The notes: a model not told the origin generated them from the letters alone. A DNA stretch of 64,000 nt from Vibrio fortis (GCF_000695685.1 NZ_JFFR01000003.1:35678-99677), one strand, 5' to 3'. Numbered from the stretch's first letter, positions 1-12,302 are shown. Translations and numbers: made by a program.

Positions 1-272
1 TCCTCACCAATTATGCGATAAAACGTTTCACCTTCTTTCACCATTCCGAGCTCATGTCGAGCACGCTCTTCGATGGCGTCTAACCCTTGTCGAAGGTCGT
101 CGATCTCAGCAAACATTTCTGCATTTCGAGTATGCAGCTTCTCATTCACTTGTCTTTGAACGTCTATTTCGTTGTTCACTGTGTAGTAATCAGAAATGCC
201 ATTTTTACCGAGCCACAATGTGTGTTGCAGCCAGCCAAGTAAGATCAGCAGGACAAGAGCAAAGATTCGCAT
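1..272 (-). CDS. ftsB: Cell division protein FtsB (3' end cut by window)
   Basis: FtsB is a small bitopic inner-membrane protein that joins FtsL and FtsQ in the divisome and links septal peptidoglycan synthesis to the Z-ring. The visible 90 residues begin [20 protein letters not shown], a short cytoplasmic end running straight into one membrane span, followed by a charged heptad-like stretch (about residues 30-70) that fits the periplasmic coiled coil. The reading frame is still open at base 1, so only a few C-terminal codons are missing (the family is usually 90-105 residues). It lies downstream of eno on the same strand, as in many gammaproteobacteria. The start is the ATG complement at 270-272. 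Identification rests on recognised family sequence. Confidence 0.9.
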   Translation of the reverse strand, partial: MRIFALVLLILLGWLQHTLWLGKNGISDYYTVNNEIDVQRQVNEKLHTRNAEMFAEIDDLRQGLDAIEERARHELGMVKEGETFYRIIGE

Positions 273-441
273 AACACCTTTCGCCGGTTAGAAAAGAAGG
301 AACTAGAATAAGGCACATATATACCATAATGCGCTTATTGGTGCGAGATATGTGGTGTAAGGGAATCGATAAGTAGCAGAATTATCGGACAGAATCTTTA
401 ATGGTAACAAAGAGACTCCCGATTCATTCACCTCCCACTCT

Positions 442-539
442 CGTCATTCCCAAGAAGGAGGGACGACTGAGTTGGGAATCTATCGAAGTTAACATTAAGA
501 GATTCCCGACTCCTTCCTTCGTCAGTCTAGGGAATGACG
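442..539. repeat. Two-armed palindromic repeat, copy 1
   Basis: The element begins CGTCATTCCC and ends GGGAATGACG, so its outer 10 bases are an exact inverted repeat. Each arm (about 40 bases) has the form CGTCATTCCC...GGAATCT, and the two arms are imperfect inverted copies of each other around a short centre (482-499). Related elements are at 4977-5070 and 58947-59066. It carries no reading frame, and resembles the non-autonomous palindromic repeats scattered between genes in vibrios. Confidence 0.8.
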
Positions 540-549
540 AATTGTAGGC

Positions 550-578
550 AAAAAAATGCCCCGCATTAGCGAGGCATT
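550..578 (-). terminator. Hairpin terminator of displaced eno tail, outer copy
   Basis: Read on the minus strand the stem is ATGCCTCGC, loop TAAT, GCGGGGCAT (one G-T wobble), followed by a run of T. It follows the outer eno-tail copy at 608-678. Confidence 0.75.
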
Positions 579-607
579 CAAAGCTTAGATTAACAATCTA
601 CGAGAGA

Positions 608-678
608 TTATTGACCTTTAACTTCTTTAAGACCGCTTTCGTTGTAAAAAGGAGGAGCTTTAGAACCTAAAGCTTCTT
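608..678 (-). pseudogene. Displaced eno 3' end, outer copy
   Basis: On the minus strand this stretch reads [26 protein letters not shown] in the eno frame. The intact eno ends [18 protein letters not shown]. The copy therefore has four extra codons (PF and ES) and no start. It shares a further 20-base tail (about 679-698) with the inner copy, where neither any longer matches eno. The frame is unbroken to the stop. It is a remnant of an eno tail, not a gene. Confidence 0.8.
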
Positions 679-700
679 CCCGCTATTTTCTACAAACATA

Positions 701-727
701 AAAAACGCCCTACCGACGTAGAGCGTT
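701..727 (-). terminator. Hairpin terminator of displaced eno tail, inner copy
   Basis: Minus-strand stem ACGCTCTAC, loop GTCG, GTAGGGCGT, then a T run. It is nearly identical to the real eno terminator at 852-880, differing in the loop (GTCG against TTCG). Confidence 0.8.
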
Positions 728-759
728 TCAAAAGCTTTAAGCTAACAATTCGCTAGGAA

Positions 760-830
760 TTATTGACCTTTAACTTCTTAAAGGCCGCTTTCGTTGTAAA
801 AAGGAGGAGCTTTAGAACCTAGAGCTTCTT
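760..830 (-). pseudogene. Displaced eno 3' end, inner copy
   Basis: A second partial copy of the eno tail has the same four extra codons as the outer copy. Here base changes near 778-786 turn a lysine codon into a stop, so it reads ...YNESGL-stop before the usual end. Its right flank (831-850) is the same 20-base tail as in the outer copy. The two remnants are closer to each other than either is to the living gene. Confidence 0.8.
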
Positions 831-851
831 CTCGCTATTTTCTACAAACAT

Positions 852-880
852 AAAAAAACGCCCTACCGAAGTAGAGCGTT
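852..880 (-). terminator. eno rho-independent terminator
   Basis: The minus-strand stem ACGCTCTAC / GTAGGGCGT is closed by a stable TTCG tetraloop and followed by seven T. It starts about 35 bases past the eno stop codon. Confidence 0.9.
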
Positions 881-914
881 TCAAAAGCTTTAAGCTAACA
901 ATTCAATGTATGAA

Positions 915-2249
<1,335 letters not shown>

Positions 2250-2289
2250 TTAAAGGCAGCAGCACTGCAAACGCTACTGCCGGTATCCT

Positions 2290-4023
<1,734 letters not shown>

Positions 4024-4081
4024 CTATCACACTGCTATTTTTTATTTTTTGCTTCAAATCAAATCAGCACAAAAGCTTTGT

Positions 4082-4879
4082 TCAACTTTTCTCCGCCAAC
4101 TTGACTTCATCCCACATAGAATCGAGCTCGGAGAGGGAAAAATCGTTCAAAGTTTTGCCTTTTTGGCGAACTTTTCCTTCTACACCTTTAAAGCGACGCT
4201 CAAATTTTACGTTTGCTTTACTCAGTGCCGATTCTGGGTTTTTCCCTAGATGCCTCACTAGATTCACCGTCGCAAACAGTAAATCACCCAATTCTTCCTC
4301 TACCAAATCCTCATTTGGCGTAATTTGCAGTGCTTCTTCAAGCACTTCATCGACCTCTTCCCTAACCTTATCGACAACAGGGCCAATTGATTCCCAATCA
4401 AAGCCATATTTTGCGACCTGCTTTTGCACCTTTGTAGCACGCAAAAGTGCAGGTAGAGAGTTTGGTATTGAGTCTAGAATACTTTCCTGAGTTTTGCCTG
4501 CTTGCACTTTTTCTTTAGCTTTCTCGGCTTCCCAGTTGGCATTGATTGCCTCTTCATCATCAAACTCAACATCAGAAAACACATGTGGATGACGACGAGT
4601 CAGCTTCTCATTCACACCATCTACCACATCAGAAAACTCGAACAACCCTTGCTCTTTCGCAAGTTGGCTGTAAAAAATCACCTGAAACAGCAAGTCGCCC
4701 AACTCTTCTTGTAGGTTTGGCCAATCCTGGTTGTGAATCGCATCCACCACTTCGTATGTCTCTTCGATAGTATGCGGCACAATTGTTTCAAAATTTTGTT
4801 TCAGATCCCAAGGGCAGCCACCTTCTGGGTCGCGCAGCTTCGCCATAATTTGTTCTAGTTGTTCAATCGGGTGGCTCAT
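4082..4879 (-). CDS. mazG: Nucleoside triphosphate pyrophosphohydrolase MazG
   Basis: MazG hydrolyses (d)NTPs to monophosphates and pyrophosphate, cleaning the nucleotide pool and lowering ppGpp-linked stress. At 265 residues it has the two tandem MazG domains of the enterobacterial type. The first has the helix pair [10 protein letters not shown] and [14 protein letters not shown], and the second [12 protein letters not shown] and [17 protein letters not shown]. The acidic EExxE and ExxD metal-binding patterns are intact in both. It lies between relA and pyrG, a classic neighbourhood that fits its role in moderating the RelA-driven stringent response. The ATG at 4877-4879 follows an AGGA site. 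Confidence 0.95.
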   Translation of the reverse strand: MSHPIEQLEQIMAKLRDPEGGCPWDLKQNFETIVPHTIEETYEVVDAIHNQDWPNLQEELGDLLFQVIFYSQLAKEQGLFEFSDVVDGVNEKLTRRHPHVFSDVEFDDEEAINANWEAEKAKEKVQAGKTQESILDSIPNSLPALLRATKVQKQVAKYGFDWESIGPVVDKVREEVDEVLEEALQITPNEDLVEEELGDLLFATVNLVRHLGKNPESALSKANVKFERRFKGVEGKVRQKGKTLNDFSLSELDSMWDEVKLAEKS

Positions 4880-4933
4880 GGTGCTTTCCTATTATTCGAT
4901 TTGATTGTTTTAATCTAATTCTTTTCTTAAAAC

Positions 4934-4967
4934 TAAAAAAGGTGAGCAGCTAAAACCACTCACCTTT
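4934..4967 (-). terminator. Probable relA terminator
   Basis: Minus-strand stem AAAGGTGAG / CTCACCTTT with a 12-base loop runs into TTTTTTAG. It is the first hairpin with a T run downstream of relA, after two repeat elements. Confidence 0.7.
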
Positions 4968-4976
4968 CTATTTATT

Positions 4977-5070
4977 CGTCATCCCCAAGAGTGAAGGATG
5001 AACGAGTTGGGGATCTCAAACCGCATAGCGAGATTCCCTATCACGTTCGTTCCTCACTGTAGGGAATGAC
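4977..5070. repeat. Two-armed palindromic repeat, copy 2
   Basis: The left arm starts CGTCATCCCC and ends GGGGATCT. The right arm starts AGATTCCC and ends GGGAATGAC, giving the same arm order as the copy at 442-539. The element would lie in the relA 3' untranslated region. Confidence 0.75.
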
Positions 5071-5100
5071 AACTATATTTTTTTACTAAGTAATTAGTTC

Positions 5101-5187
5101 TTCTAACAAGGCAGTAAACTTATGAGGCTCCTGAGCATAGCTTGCCTATGTGATGGAGCGAAATAAGTGAAACTAACGCCGTTAGAA
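5101..5187. repeat. ERIC-like or attC-like imperfect hairpin
   Basis: TTCTAAC (5101-5107) and GTTAGAA (5181-5187) form exact ends. Inside, ACTTAT/ATAAGT, GCTCC/GGAGC and CATAG/CTATG pair around the loop CTTGC, with unpaired bulges between. The core pattern GAGC-(T)A-...-TA-GTGA-GGAG resembles the ERIC repeat core, while the TCTAAC...GTTAGAA ends resemble integron attC arms. It lies just past the relA stop codon. Confidence 0.6.
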
Positions 5188-5207
5188 AGCTAAGTACGAC
5201 GTAAAAA

Positions 5208-7430
5208 CTATCCTAATCTCTTGACGCTCATAACATCTTTGATCTGCTCTACCCGGCTTGTGACGCGGCTGAGGATTTCAATGTTGGTCACTTCCAGGTC
5301 AAAGTCCATCACTGATAGCTGACGCTTGTAGTCGGTACGGCTCTTCATAGTCGTAACACTGATCTTCTCATTAGCAAACAGCGAAGTGATGTCTTTCAAT
5401 AATCCACTACGTTCTAGCGCTTCAACACGCAGCGTTAGGATGTAAGAACCAACGAAGCCATTACCCCAAACCGTATCAATGATTCGCTCTGGTGCGTGGA
5501 TTCTTAGCTCGCTCAGTTGCTCACAGTCACTACGGTGAACTGAAATACCGCGACCTTGAGTGATGTAACCCTTGATGCTGTCACCTGGGATTGGCTGACA
5601 ACAGCGTGCAAGGTGCGTCATCAGGTTATCGACACCTTCAACCACAACCGCATCTTTCTTAGGACGGCTCTGTTGAGCAGGCTTGTTTTCTGACTCAAGT
5701 AGCTTCTCTAGTGCCTTTTGATCTTCCTCTTCCGCAGTTGGCTTATTCACCAATGCATTGATGTGGTTGATCACTTGGTTGATTCGCAAATCACCGCTAC
5801 CGATACCGGCATACAGCTCATCTGGCGTATTCACGTTAAAACGCTTCAGGGCATATTGGTCGGCGTCTTTGAGCGTCGCGCCAATCTTGTGCAGTTCACT
5901 CTCTAGAATATCACGACCTGCTTCGAGGTTTTTCTCACGGCTTTGTGCGCGGAACCAAGCGTTAATCTTGGCGCGGGCACGACCAGAATGAACGAAGCCT
6001 GTGGTTGGGTTTAGCCAATCACGCGAAGGGTTTGGCTCTTTCTGAGTGATGATCTCAACCTGATCACCCATCGAGAGCTTGTGAGTAAATGGAACGATAC
6101 GTCCACCTACTTTGGCACCGATACAGCGGTGACCGACCATAGAGTGAATGTGGTAAGCGAAGTCCAACGGAGTTGCACCCATTGGCAAATCGACCACATC
6201 ACCGCGAGGTGTAAACGCGTATACACGGTCATCGAAAACTTGGCTACGAACTTCATCCAGCATCTCGCCAGAGTCAGACATCTCTTCTTGCCAGTCGATC
6301 AGCTTACGCAGCCATGTGATCTTCTCATCGTAACCACTACGACCACCTGATGAGCCTTCTTTATACTTCCAGTGCGCGGCAACACCCAACTCTGAGTCTT
6401 CATGCATCTGTTTAGTACGGATCTGGATCTCGATGGTTTTGCCTTCAGGCCCAAGTACCACGGTATGGATAGATTGGTAGCCATTCGGTTTCGGGTTCGC
6501 GACATAGTCATCGAACTCGCTTGGTAAGTGTTTGTATTTGGTATGCACAACACCAAGCGCTGCATAACAGTCTTGCAATTGGTCTGCGATGATACGTACA
6601 GCACGCACGTCAAATAGCTCATCGAAGGCCAAGCCTTTCTTCTGCATTTTACGCCAGATGCTGTAGATGTGTTTTGGGCGGCCGCTCACTTCCGCGTTGA
6701 TGCTAGAGCGTCCCATTTCAGACGTAAGGTCATCAACGAAGTCTGTGATGTACTGTTCGCGAACGATACGACGCTCAGAAAGCTGCTTAGCGATCTGCTT
6801 ATAGGTATCTGGTTGTTGGTAACGGAAAGCGTAATCTTCGATTTCCCATTTAAGCTGACCAATACCAAGACGGTTAGCCAGTGGCGCATAGATATTGGCA
6901 CACTCTTTCGCTGCCGCTCTACGCACCTCATCAGGCGCTTTTTTCACCTCGATAAGGTTACAAATACGCTCAGCAAGCTTGATGACCACACAACGGAAAT
7001 CATCCACCATGGCCAATAGCATGCGGCGCACGTTATCAACCTGTCCTGACGCTGCGCTGCCTTCAAGGGTAACGTTGAGTTGGCCAAGTGCCGCCATCTC
7101 TTCAACGCCATCAATCAGCTTAACGATCTCTTTGCCGTAGCTCTCTTCAAAGGCTTCTCGCTCAAATACACCACTGGAGACAACAGGAAAAAGCTGAGCC
7201 GCAACGAGTGTCGCGCGATCCATTGATAACGTCACCAAGATTTCTATCATCTCTCGGCCACGCCACAATAGCAGTGAGGCTTGCTCATGCTCTTTTAGCA
7301 GTTCTTCACAGTGACGATAAACCTTGATCAGTCTATTCGACGTTTTGGCATCCTGATTTAAAGATGCAATCCAGCTCTCTAGCTCAAACTGTTCGCTTGG
7401 GTTTAAATGTGCGCTTCGTACCGCAACCAT
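5208..7430 (-). CDS. relA: (p)ppGpp synthetase I RelA
   Basis: RelA is the ribosome-associated enzyme that makes pppGpp/ppGpp from ATP and GTP (or GDP) when uncharged tRNA enters the A site. The order of domains is a degenerate hydrolase half (residues about 1-200, lacking a proper HD pair), the synthetase domain (about 240-380, with KPNGYQSIHT and HWKYKEG), a TGS domain (about 400-465, VYAFTPRGDVVDLP), a helical and zinc-finger region (HLARCCQPIPGD), and a C-terminal ACT domain. The first two codons are both ATG. I chose the second because GGAAGG lies five to seven bases before it, giving 740 residues beginning MVAVRSAHLN, the family start. It is flanked by mazG and rlmD, as in E. coli and other vibrios. 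Confidence 0.97.
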   Translation of the reverse strand: MVAVRSAHLNPSEQFELESWIASLNQDAKTSNRLIKVYRHCEELLKEHEQASLLLWRGREMIEILVTLSMDRATLVAAQLFPVVSSGVFEREAFEESYGKEIVKLIDGVEEMAALGQLNVTLEGSAASGQVDNVRRMLLAMVDDFRCVVIKLAERICNLIEVKKAPDEVRRAAAKECANIYAPLANRLGIGQLKWEIEDYAFRYQQPDTYKQIAKQLSERRIVREQYITDFVDDLTSEMGRSSINAEVSGRPKHIYSIWRKMQKKGLAFDELFDVRAVRIIADQLQDCYAALGVVHTKYKHLPSEFDDYVANPKPNGYQSIHTVVLGPEGKTIEIQIRTKQMHEDSELGVAAHWKYKEGSSGGRSGYDEKITWLRKLIDWQEEMSDSGEMLDEVRSQVFDDRVYAFTPRGDVVDLPMGATPLDFAYHIHSMVGHRCIGAKVGGRIVPFTHKLSMGDQVEIITQKEPNPSRDWLNPTTGFVHSGRARAKINAWFRAQSREKNLEAGRDILESELHKIGATLKDADQYALKRFNVNTPDELYAGIGSGDLRINQVINHINALVNKPTAEEEDQKALEKLLESENKPAQQSRPKKDAVVVEGVDNLMTHLARCCQPIPGDSIKGYITQGRGISVHRSDCEQLSELRIHAPERIIDTVWGNGFVGSYILTLRVEALERSGLLKDITSLFANEKISVTTMKSRTDYKRQLSVMDFDLEVTNIEILSRVTSRVEQIKDVMSVKRLG

Positions 7431-7465
7431 CATGCCTTCCTAGTTATTATGTTTTATACCCAACT

Positions 7466-7506
7466 CAGTATGACTAACCGGGTCCAAGTTAGTTCGACTC
7501 ATACTG
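7466..7506. other. Stem-loop between rlmD and relA
   Basis: CAGTATGA-CTAAC (7466-7478) pairs with GTTAG...TCATACTG (7488-7506) around CGGGTCCAA, with a six-base bulge. There is no T run on either side, so it does not look like a simple terminator. It could affect rlmD-relA read-through or mRNA processing. Confidence 0.5.
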
Positions 7507-7538
7507 GTAACAAGACGTTTCTTATACGCCTTTTCGTT

Positions 7539-8864
7539 CTATGATTTTTCTTTGACGAATAGTGCCATAGATTCCAAATGACTGGTATGCGGAAACATGT
7601 CTAACATACCCATTTTGACCATTTGATAACCTTGATTTTGCAAGCTTGCCGTATCTCTAGCTAGAGTAGCAGGATTACATGAAACATAAACCACGCTCTT
7701 CGCTCCTAGCGCTGAAATTTGGTCGACAATCCCACTTGCTCCAGCGCGCGCAGGATCAAGCAATACCTTATCGAATTTCTCTTTCGCCCACGGCTGAGAA
7801 GAGAGCTCTTCTTCTAGATTCGCTTGATAGAAAGTTGCGTTGTTGAGTTGGTTTACTTCAGCATTGCTCGTTGCCTGTTTCACCATTTCATCGACGCCTT
7901 CAACACCGACCACCAGCGCAGATTGTTGTGCGATAGGTAAACTGAAATTACCTAAACCGCAAAACAGATCGAGAAAGCGTTCATCCGCTTGTGGATTCAG
8001 CCATTCAATCGCTTGTGCCACCATCTTCTGGTTCACTTGCTGATTGACTTGAATAAAGTGATTCGGTTCAAACGGCAGAGTAACACCAGTTTCACTGTAT
8101 GTCGGCGCATCACCCACCAAGCGAACCAGCTGATCCGTTTCTGGCATTGAATACAAGATTGCACCCTGCTCTGTCGCTAAATCGATAAGTGCTTGCTGGT
8201 CTTTGTCTGCTAGTGGTTTAAGGTGACGAAGGACAATCACAGGCCCTTTATCAGACAAAACCAGTTCAACATGCCCAAGGTTCATAGGTTGGCTAAAAGT
8301 ATCGAGTAGCGCTTTCAACTTTGGCAATAGTGCATTTAAGCTTGGCTCCAACACCGCACAGTCCGTCACATTCTCGATATGCTTACTCTGTTTCTTGCGA
8401 AAACCAAACTGCAGCTGTTGATTCTTTCTATCCATAAATAAGCTCACGCGAGCACGGCGACGATAGCCAACCTGCGGGCCAGTAATTGGTTCTGCAATTT
8501 CAGTGGCAGGGGTTTGGTATTGGCTCATCAAGTGACTCAGTGACTGCCCTTTGTGCTCTACTTGCGATGCATAATCCATATGTTGTAGATGACAACCGCC
8601 ACACTGATTAAAGTGCTTACAGAAAGGCTTTAATCGCTGCTCACTTGGCTTTAATAGTTTAATCAACTTCGCACGGGCAAACTTACTTTTGCTTTCCGTT
8701 AATTGAATCACCACTTGCTCGCCCGGCAACGCACCATCAATAAACACAGGTTTATTTTTCTGATAAGCGATACCTGCGCCATTGTGATCCATTCGTTCAA
8801 CCAAAACCGATTGATGCTTGGTCTCGAATTGAGTTTTCTTTTTTGGTTGAAAAAAACGTGCCAT
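7539..8864 (-). CDS. rlmD: 23S rRNA (uracil-1939-C5)-methyltransferase RlmD
   Basis: RlmD (formerly RumA) methylates U1939 of 23S rRNA using S-adenosylmethionine and carries a [4Fe-4S] cluster. The 441-residue protein has an N-terminal TRAM domain (residues about 15-75), the cluster motif [15 protein letters not shown] (C-x5-C-x2-C, fourth Cys near CAVLEP), and the methyltransferase core with [13 protein letters not shown] (SAM binding), the LLDPARAGA motif, and the nucleophile in [13 protein letters not shown]. It is upstream of relA on the same strand and divergent from barA, the same order as in E. coli (relA-rlmD/barA). Confidence 0.96.
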   Translation of the reverse strand: MARFFQPKKKTQFETKHQSVLVERMDHNGAGIAYQKNKPVFIDGALPGEQVVIQLTESKSKFARAKLIKLLKPSEQRLKPFCKHFNQCGGCHLQHMDYASQVEHKGQSLSHLMSQYQTPATEIAEPITGPQVGYRRRARVSLFMDRKNQQLQFGFRKKQSKHIENVTDCAVLEPSLNALLPKLKALLDTFSQPMNLGHVELVLSDKGPVIVLRHLKPLADKDQQALIDLATEQGAILYSMPETDQLVRLVGDAPTYSETGVTLPFEPNHFIQVNQQVNQKMVAQAIEWLNPQADERFLDLFCGLGNFSLPIAQQSALVVGVEGVDEMVKQATSNAEVNQLNNATFYQANLEEELSSQPWAKEKFDKVLLDPARAGASGIVDQISALGAKSVVYVSCNPATLARDTASLQNQGYQMVKMGMLDMFPHTSHLESMALFVKEKS

Positions 8865-9029
8865 TGCTTGTGCCTAAACTATCTTTTAATCATTTATTTG
8901 TATCCAGGACTCACTATTATGTCTTGGAATCATTGTCGAACGTGGCGGCTTTGATTAAGCTTACCGTTCACTTAGCCACCATTGTGTGCGTTATTTTCCC
9001 ATATCCAGACCTCGATGTAATTAAAGAAC

Positions 9030-11843
9030 ATGACCAGATATGGCTTGAGAGCCCGTGTAATTACCCTAACTCTAGCTCCGACCCTGATTATAGGGTTGTT
9101 ATTGAGTGCATTCTTCTCATTTAACCGCTATCAAGACCTCGAAGGACAAGTTGTCAATACAGGTACCAGCATTATAGAACCTCTTGCGATTGCAAGTGAG
9201 TCTGGCATGCAATTAGAGAGTCGAGAGTCGGTTCGTCAGTTGATCAGCTACGCCCATCGTAAGAACTCTAAGTTGGTGCGCAGTATCGCGGTGTTTGATG
9301 AGCGTCATGAGCTGTTTGTAACCTCAAACTTCCACCCTGACTTTGAAAGCTTAACCTATCCTAAAGATAAGCCTATCCCGCATCTTAGTTCGTCCAAGTT
9401 GCTCGATAATACGCTGATTTTAAGAACCCCGATTATTGCCGAAGGTCAGTTCATGAACTCTGCTAATGGGCAATCTCAAGCGAATCAGGCTGTCGGTTAT
9501 ATCGCCATCGAGTTGGATCTCTCCTCATTACGATTACAGCAATACCAAGAGATATTCTCAGCGTTTCTGGTCCTTATCTTAGGCCTTGGCCTGTCTGGTG
9601 TGTTTGCATTCCGCTTAATGCACGACGTGACTCAACCGATCACACACATGAAGAACATGGTCGACCGAATTCGTCGCGGTCACTTAGATGTACGTATCGA
9701 AGGTAAGATGCACGGTGAGTTGGACTCACTCAAAAACGGTATCAACGCAATGGCGGTATCTCTGTCGGAATACCACGTTGAGATGCAACACAGTATCGAC
9801 CAAGCGACTTCCGATCTACGTGAAACACTCGAGCAGCTAGAGATTCAGAACGTTGAATTGGATATCGCGAAGAAGCGCGCTCAAGAAGCCGCGCGCGTAA
9901 AATCAGAGTTCTTGGCCAACATGTCACACGAGCTAAGAACGCCACTTAATGGGGTAATTGGCTTTACTCGTCAGATGCTGAAAACGCACCTATCCACCAG
10001 CCAGACCGATTATCTACAGACCATCGAGCGCTCAGCCAACAATCTACTGAGCATCATTAACGATATCCTCGACTTCTCGAAGCTAGAAGCGGGTAAACTA
10101 GCACTAGAGAACATCCCGTTTGAGTTCCAAGCAAGCCTTGAAGAGGTCGTGAACCTACAAGCCACCAATGCTCACGAGAAAGGGCTTGAACTAACCCTTA
10201 AAGTTGACCCGAAAGTACCTGCTGGTCTTGTCGGTGACCCACTGCGTATTCAACAGATTCTTACTAACCTGGTGGGCAACTCAATCAAGTTCACCGAGCG
10301 CGGTAATATCGATATCAGCGTTGAACTACGTTCTCAATCAGAAGATAACATCGAGTTACAGTTCATGGTGCGTGATACCGGTATTGGTATCTCTGAACGT
10401 CAGCAAGCACAACTGTTCCAAGCCTTTAGTCAAGCCGATGCGAGTATCTCACGTCGCTATGGCGGTACTGGTTTAGGTCTGGTTATCACCCAAAAACTGG
10501 TTAGCCAGATGGGCGGCGAGATCAGTCTAACCAGTCGCCTGCACCAAGGTTCGACATTCTGGTTCACACTAAGACTATCGACCACCGATATGCCGATGAC
10601 TGATCTTATTGAGACGCAGTGTCTGCAAGAGAAGCAACTACTATTGATTGAACCGAACATGCAAGCGGCGTCGATTACTCAGCAAGTACTGACTCAAGAA
10701 GGGTTGGTCGTGACCTACCGTTCAGTAATGCCAGAGGAGTCGACCAACTATGATTACGTTCTTCTCAACCTTGCGGCTAACCAAGACTATGAACTAGAAG
10801 TCGTTCAGCAGTGGGCAAACCGCGCTAGAGAGATCTCGCAAAACGTCATCATTGGCACCCCAAGTACAGAGTTGGCACTGGGTGAGCAGCTGATGAAAAA
10901 TGTTGATGTACAGTGCATTACCAAACCACTGTCTCGCAAGAAGCTGCTGCAAACGCTGGTCTCTAACCAAGCACCGCTCCTTAATGCGCCAGTCATTGAG
11001 ACGCATAGTGACGAGAAGTTGCCACTGACAGTAATGGCTGTAGATGATAACCCAGCCAACTTGAAACTAATTACCGCCCTATTGCAAGAGCGTGTAGAAA
11101 CGGTTGTCAGCTGCACCAATGGCCAACAAGCGATTGACCGAGCGACCGAGCAGACATTCGATATCATCTTCATGGATATCCAAATGCCACAGATGGATGG
11201 TGTGACCGCGTGTAAGCACATTAAAGAGCTAGAGAACAATGCCAAAACGCCTGTGATTGCGGTGACTGCACACGCGATGAGTGGCGAACGCGATCGTCTA
11301 TTAGCAGCCGGTATGGATGATTACCTGACCAAACCGATTGAAGAGCATGTGCTGCAGCAAGTGCTGATTCACTGGAGTCCCGAATCCGAAGTAGAGAATG
11401 TAGAAAAGATCGATCCTGAGCACCCTGCAGTTGGTGTTGAGATTGAAAGCCACACCATCGAAACAGAGAGCAGCCAGCACAAAAACATCATCATTGATTG
11501 GCAAGCCGCACTCAAGCAAGCAGCCAATAAAGAAGATCTTGCGCGTGATATGTTGCAGATGCTGGTCGACTTTATTCCTGAAGTGTACGACGCAGCAGAG
11601 AAAGCGATTGAAGAACCGGACTACCCAGTTGATGAGCTAATCCACATCATCCACAAGATGCACGGCAGCAGCTCATACAGCGGTGTGCCGAGACTCAAAG
11701 CGGTGTGTGCAACCATTGAGAAAGAGCTGCGCTCTGGCACTCAGATAGAGGACATCGAGCCAGAACTGTTCGAACTTCAGGATGAGCTAGATAAGGTTCA
11801 GGCCACAGCTATTCACTACCTAACGCCAATTCAGCCGAGTTAG
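9030..11843 (+). CDS. barA: Hybrid sensor histidine kinase BarA
   Basis: BarA is the tripartite membrane kinase that phosphorylates the response regulator VarA/UvrY and so drives the Csr small-RNA system controlling carbon storage, virulence and quorum sensing. The 937 residues contain a first membrane span (about 9-30), a periplasmic sensor (31-170), a second span (about 172-195), HAMP (196-250), and a histidine kinase with His300 in NMSHELRTPLNG and nucleotide boxes DTGIGI and GGTGLGL. A receiver domain follows with Asp716 in IIFMDIQMPQMDG, then an Hpt domain with His878 in IIHKMHGSSSYSG. All relay residues are present. It starts at ATG 9030 with only a weak ribosome site, and is divergent from rlmD. 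Confidence 0.97.
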   Translation: MTRYGLRARVITLTLAPTLIIGLLLSAFFSFNRYQDLEGQVVNTGTSIIEPLAIASESGMQLESRESVRQLISYAHRKNSKLVRSIAVFDERHELFVTSNFHPDFESLTYPKDKPIPHLSSSKLLDNTLILRTPIIAEGQFMNSANGQSQANQAVGYIAIELDLSSLRLQQYQEIFSAFLVLILGLGLSGVFAFRLMHDVTQPITHMKNMVDRIRRGHLDVRIEGKMHGELDSLKNGINAMAVSLSEYHVEMQHSIDQATSDLRETLEQLEIQNVELDIAKKRAQEAARVKSEFLANMSHELRTPLNGVIGFTRQMLKTHLSTSQTDYLQTIERSANNLLSIINDILDFSKLEAGKLALENIPFEFQASLEEVVNLQATNAHEKGLELTLKVDPKVPAGLVGDPLRIQQILTNLVGNSIKFTERGNIDISVELRSQSEDNIELQFMVRDTGIGISERQQAQLFQAFSQADASISRRYGGTGLGLVITQKLVSQMGGEISLTSRLHQGSTFWFTLRLSTTDMPMTDLIETQCLQEKQLLLIEPNMQAASITQQVLTQEGLVVTYRSVMPEESTNYDYVLLNLAANQDYELEVVQQWANRAREISQNVIIGTPSTELALGEQLMKNVDVQCITKPLSRKKLLQTLVSNQAPLLNAPVIETHSDEKLPLTVMAVDDNPANLKLITALLQERVETVVSCTNGQQAIDRATEQTFDIIFMDIQMPQMDGVTACKHIKELENNAKTPVIAVTAHAMSGERDRLLAAGMDDYLTKPIEEHVLQQVLIHWSPESEVENVEKIDPEHPAVGVEIESHTIETESSQHKNIIIDWQAALKQAANKEDLARDMLQMLVDFIPEVYDAAEKAIEEPDYPVDELIHIIHKMHGSSSYSGVPRLKAVCATIEKELRSGTQIEDIEPELFELQDELDKVQATAIHYLTPIQPS

Positions 11844-11880
11844 CTCTCGGCACAGTTAAGTAGTGGGGACCATAGAAACA

Positions 11881-11910
11881 AAAAGCAGAGCCAATAGCTC
11901 TGCTTTTTTT
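11881..11910. terminator. Bidirectional terminator between barA and acpS
   Basis: AAAAGCAGAGC, loop CAATA, GCTCTGCTTTTTTT. There are T runs on both strands, so it can serve barA (plus) and acpS (minus). Confidence 0.9.
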
Positions 11911-11921
11911 GATTATCACTA

Positions 11922-12302
11922 TTAAGACTCGAAGAGCACCGTTGCTACTGCGTAGTGACGTTCATCTGAGATCGTAATGTGGATAGAGTTAACGCCAATG
12001 CTTGCGGCTAACTCTTTCGCTTTGTTGTGCAAGGTAAGTACCGGCTTACCATGCTCATCGTTCGCAACCTGAAAATCATGAAAGGTGACGCCCATTGCGA
12101 TACCTGTACCTAATGCTTTTGAAGCTGCCTCTTTGGCGGCAAAGCGCTTAGCTAAAAAGCGCCCTTTCTGCTTCAAAGAGTGGAACTGTTCAAGCTCTAC
12201 CTCACTTAAGATACGTTCCGCAAAGGCTGCGCCACTGCGTGCTAATGCCTTTTCAACTCGCTCAATCTCTGCGATGTCTGTACCAAGGCCAACCACTGCC
12301 AT
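11922..12302 (-). CDS. acpS: Holo-[acyl-carrier-protein] synthase
   Basis: AcpS transfers 4'-phosphopantetheine from CoA to apo-acyl carrier protein, switching on fatty acid synthesis. The 126 residues are the normal size for the trimeric AcpS family. The magnesium-binding [13 protein letters not shown] at the N-terminus and the signature [15 protein letters not shown] (residues about 53-67) are intact. It closes the long rnc-era-recO-pdxJ-acpS series and follows pdxJ by 27 bases, so it is probably cotranscribed. The same pdxJ-acpS pairing is found in E. coli. Confidence 0.96.
   Translation of the reverse strand: MAVVGLGTDIAEIERVEKALARSGAAFAERILSEVELEQFHSLKQKGRFLAKRFAAKEAASKALGTGIAMGVTFHDFQVANDEHGKPVLTLHNKAKELAASIGVNSIHITISDERHYAVATVLFES

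Larger units (their letters stand above)
273..914. other. Repeat-rich intergenic region between ftsB and eno
   Basis: This 640-base gap has no credible full gene. From left to right it holds the ftsB upstream region (273-440), a two-armed palindrome (442-539), then three successive minus-strand terminator hairpins (550-578, 701-727, 852-880). The first two hairpins are each preceded, on the minus strand, by a partial copy of the eno 3' end (608-678 and 760-830). The third belongs to the intact eno. See the separate entries. Confidence 0.8.

Noticed and set aside
608..830. The eno tail copies as a separate small gene
   Set aside because: They lack a start codon and ribosome site, and the inner copy has a premature stop. 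They are remnants of a 3' end.
5101..5187. A genuine integron attC site with cassette
   Set aside because: No integrase, no second attC and no cassette gene flank it, and the core also fits an ERIC-type element.
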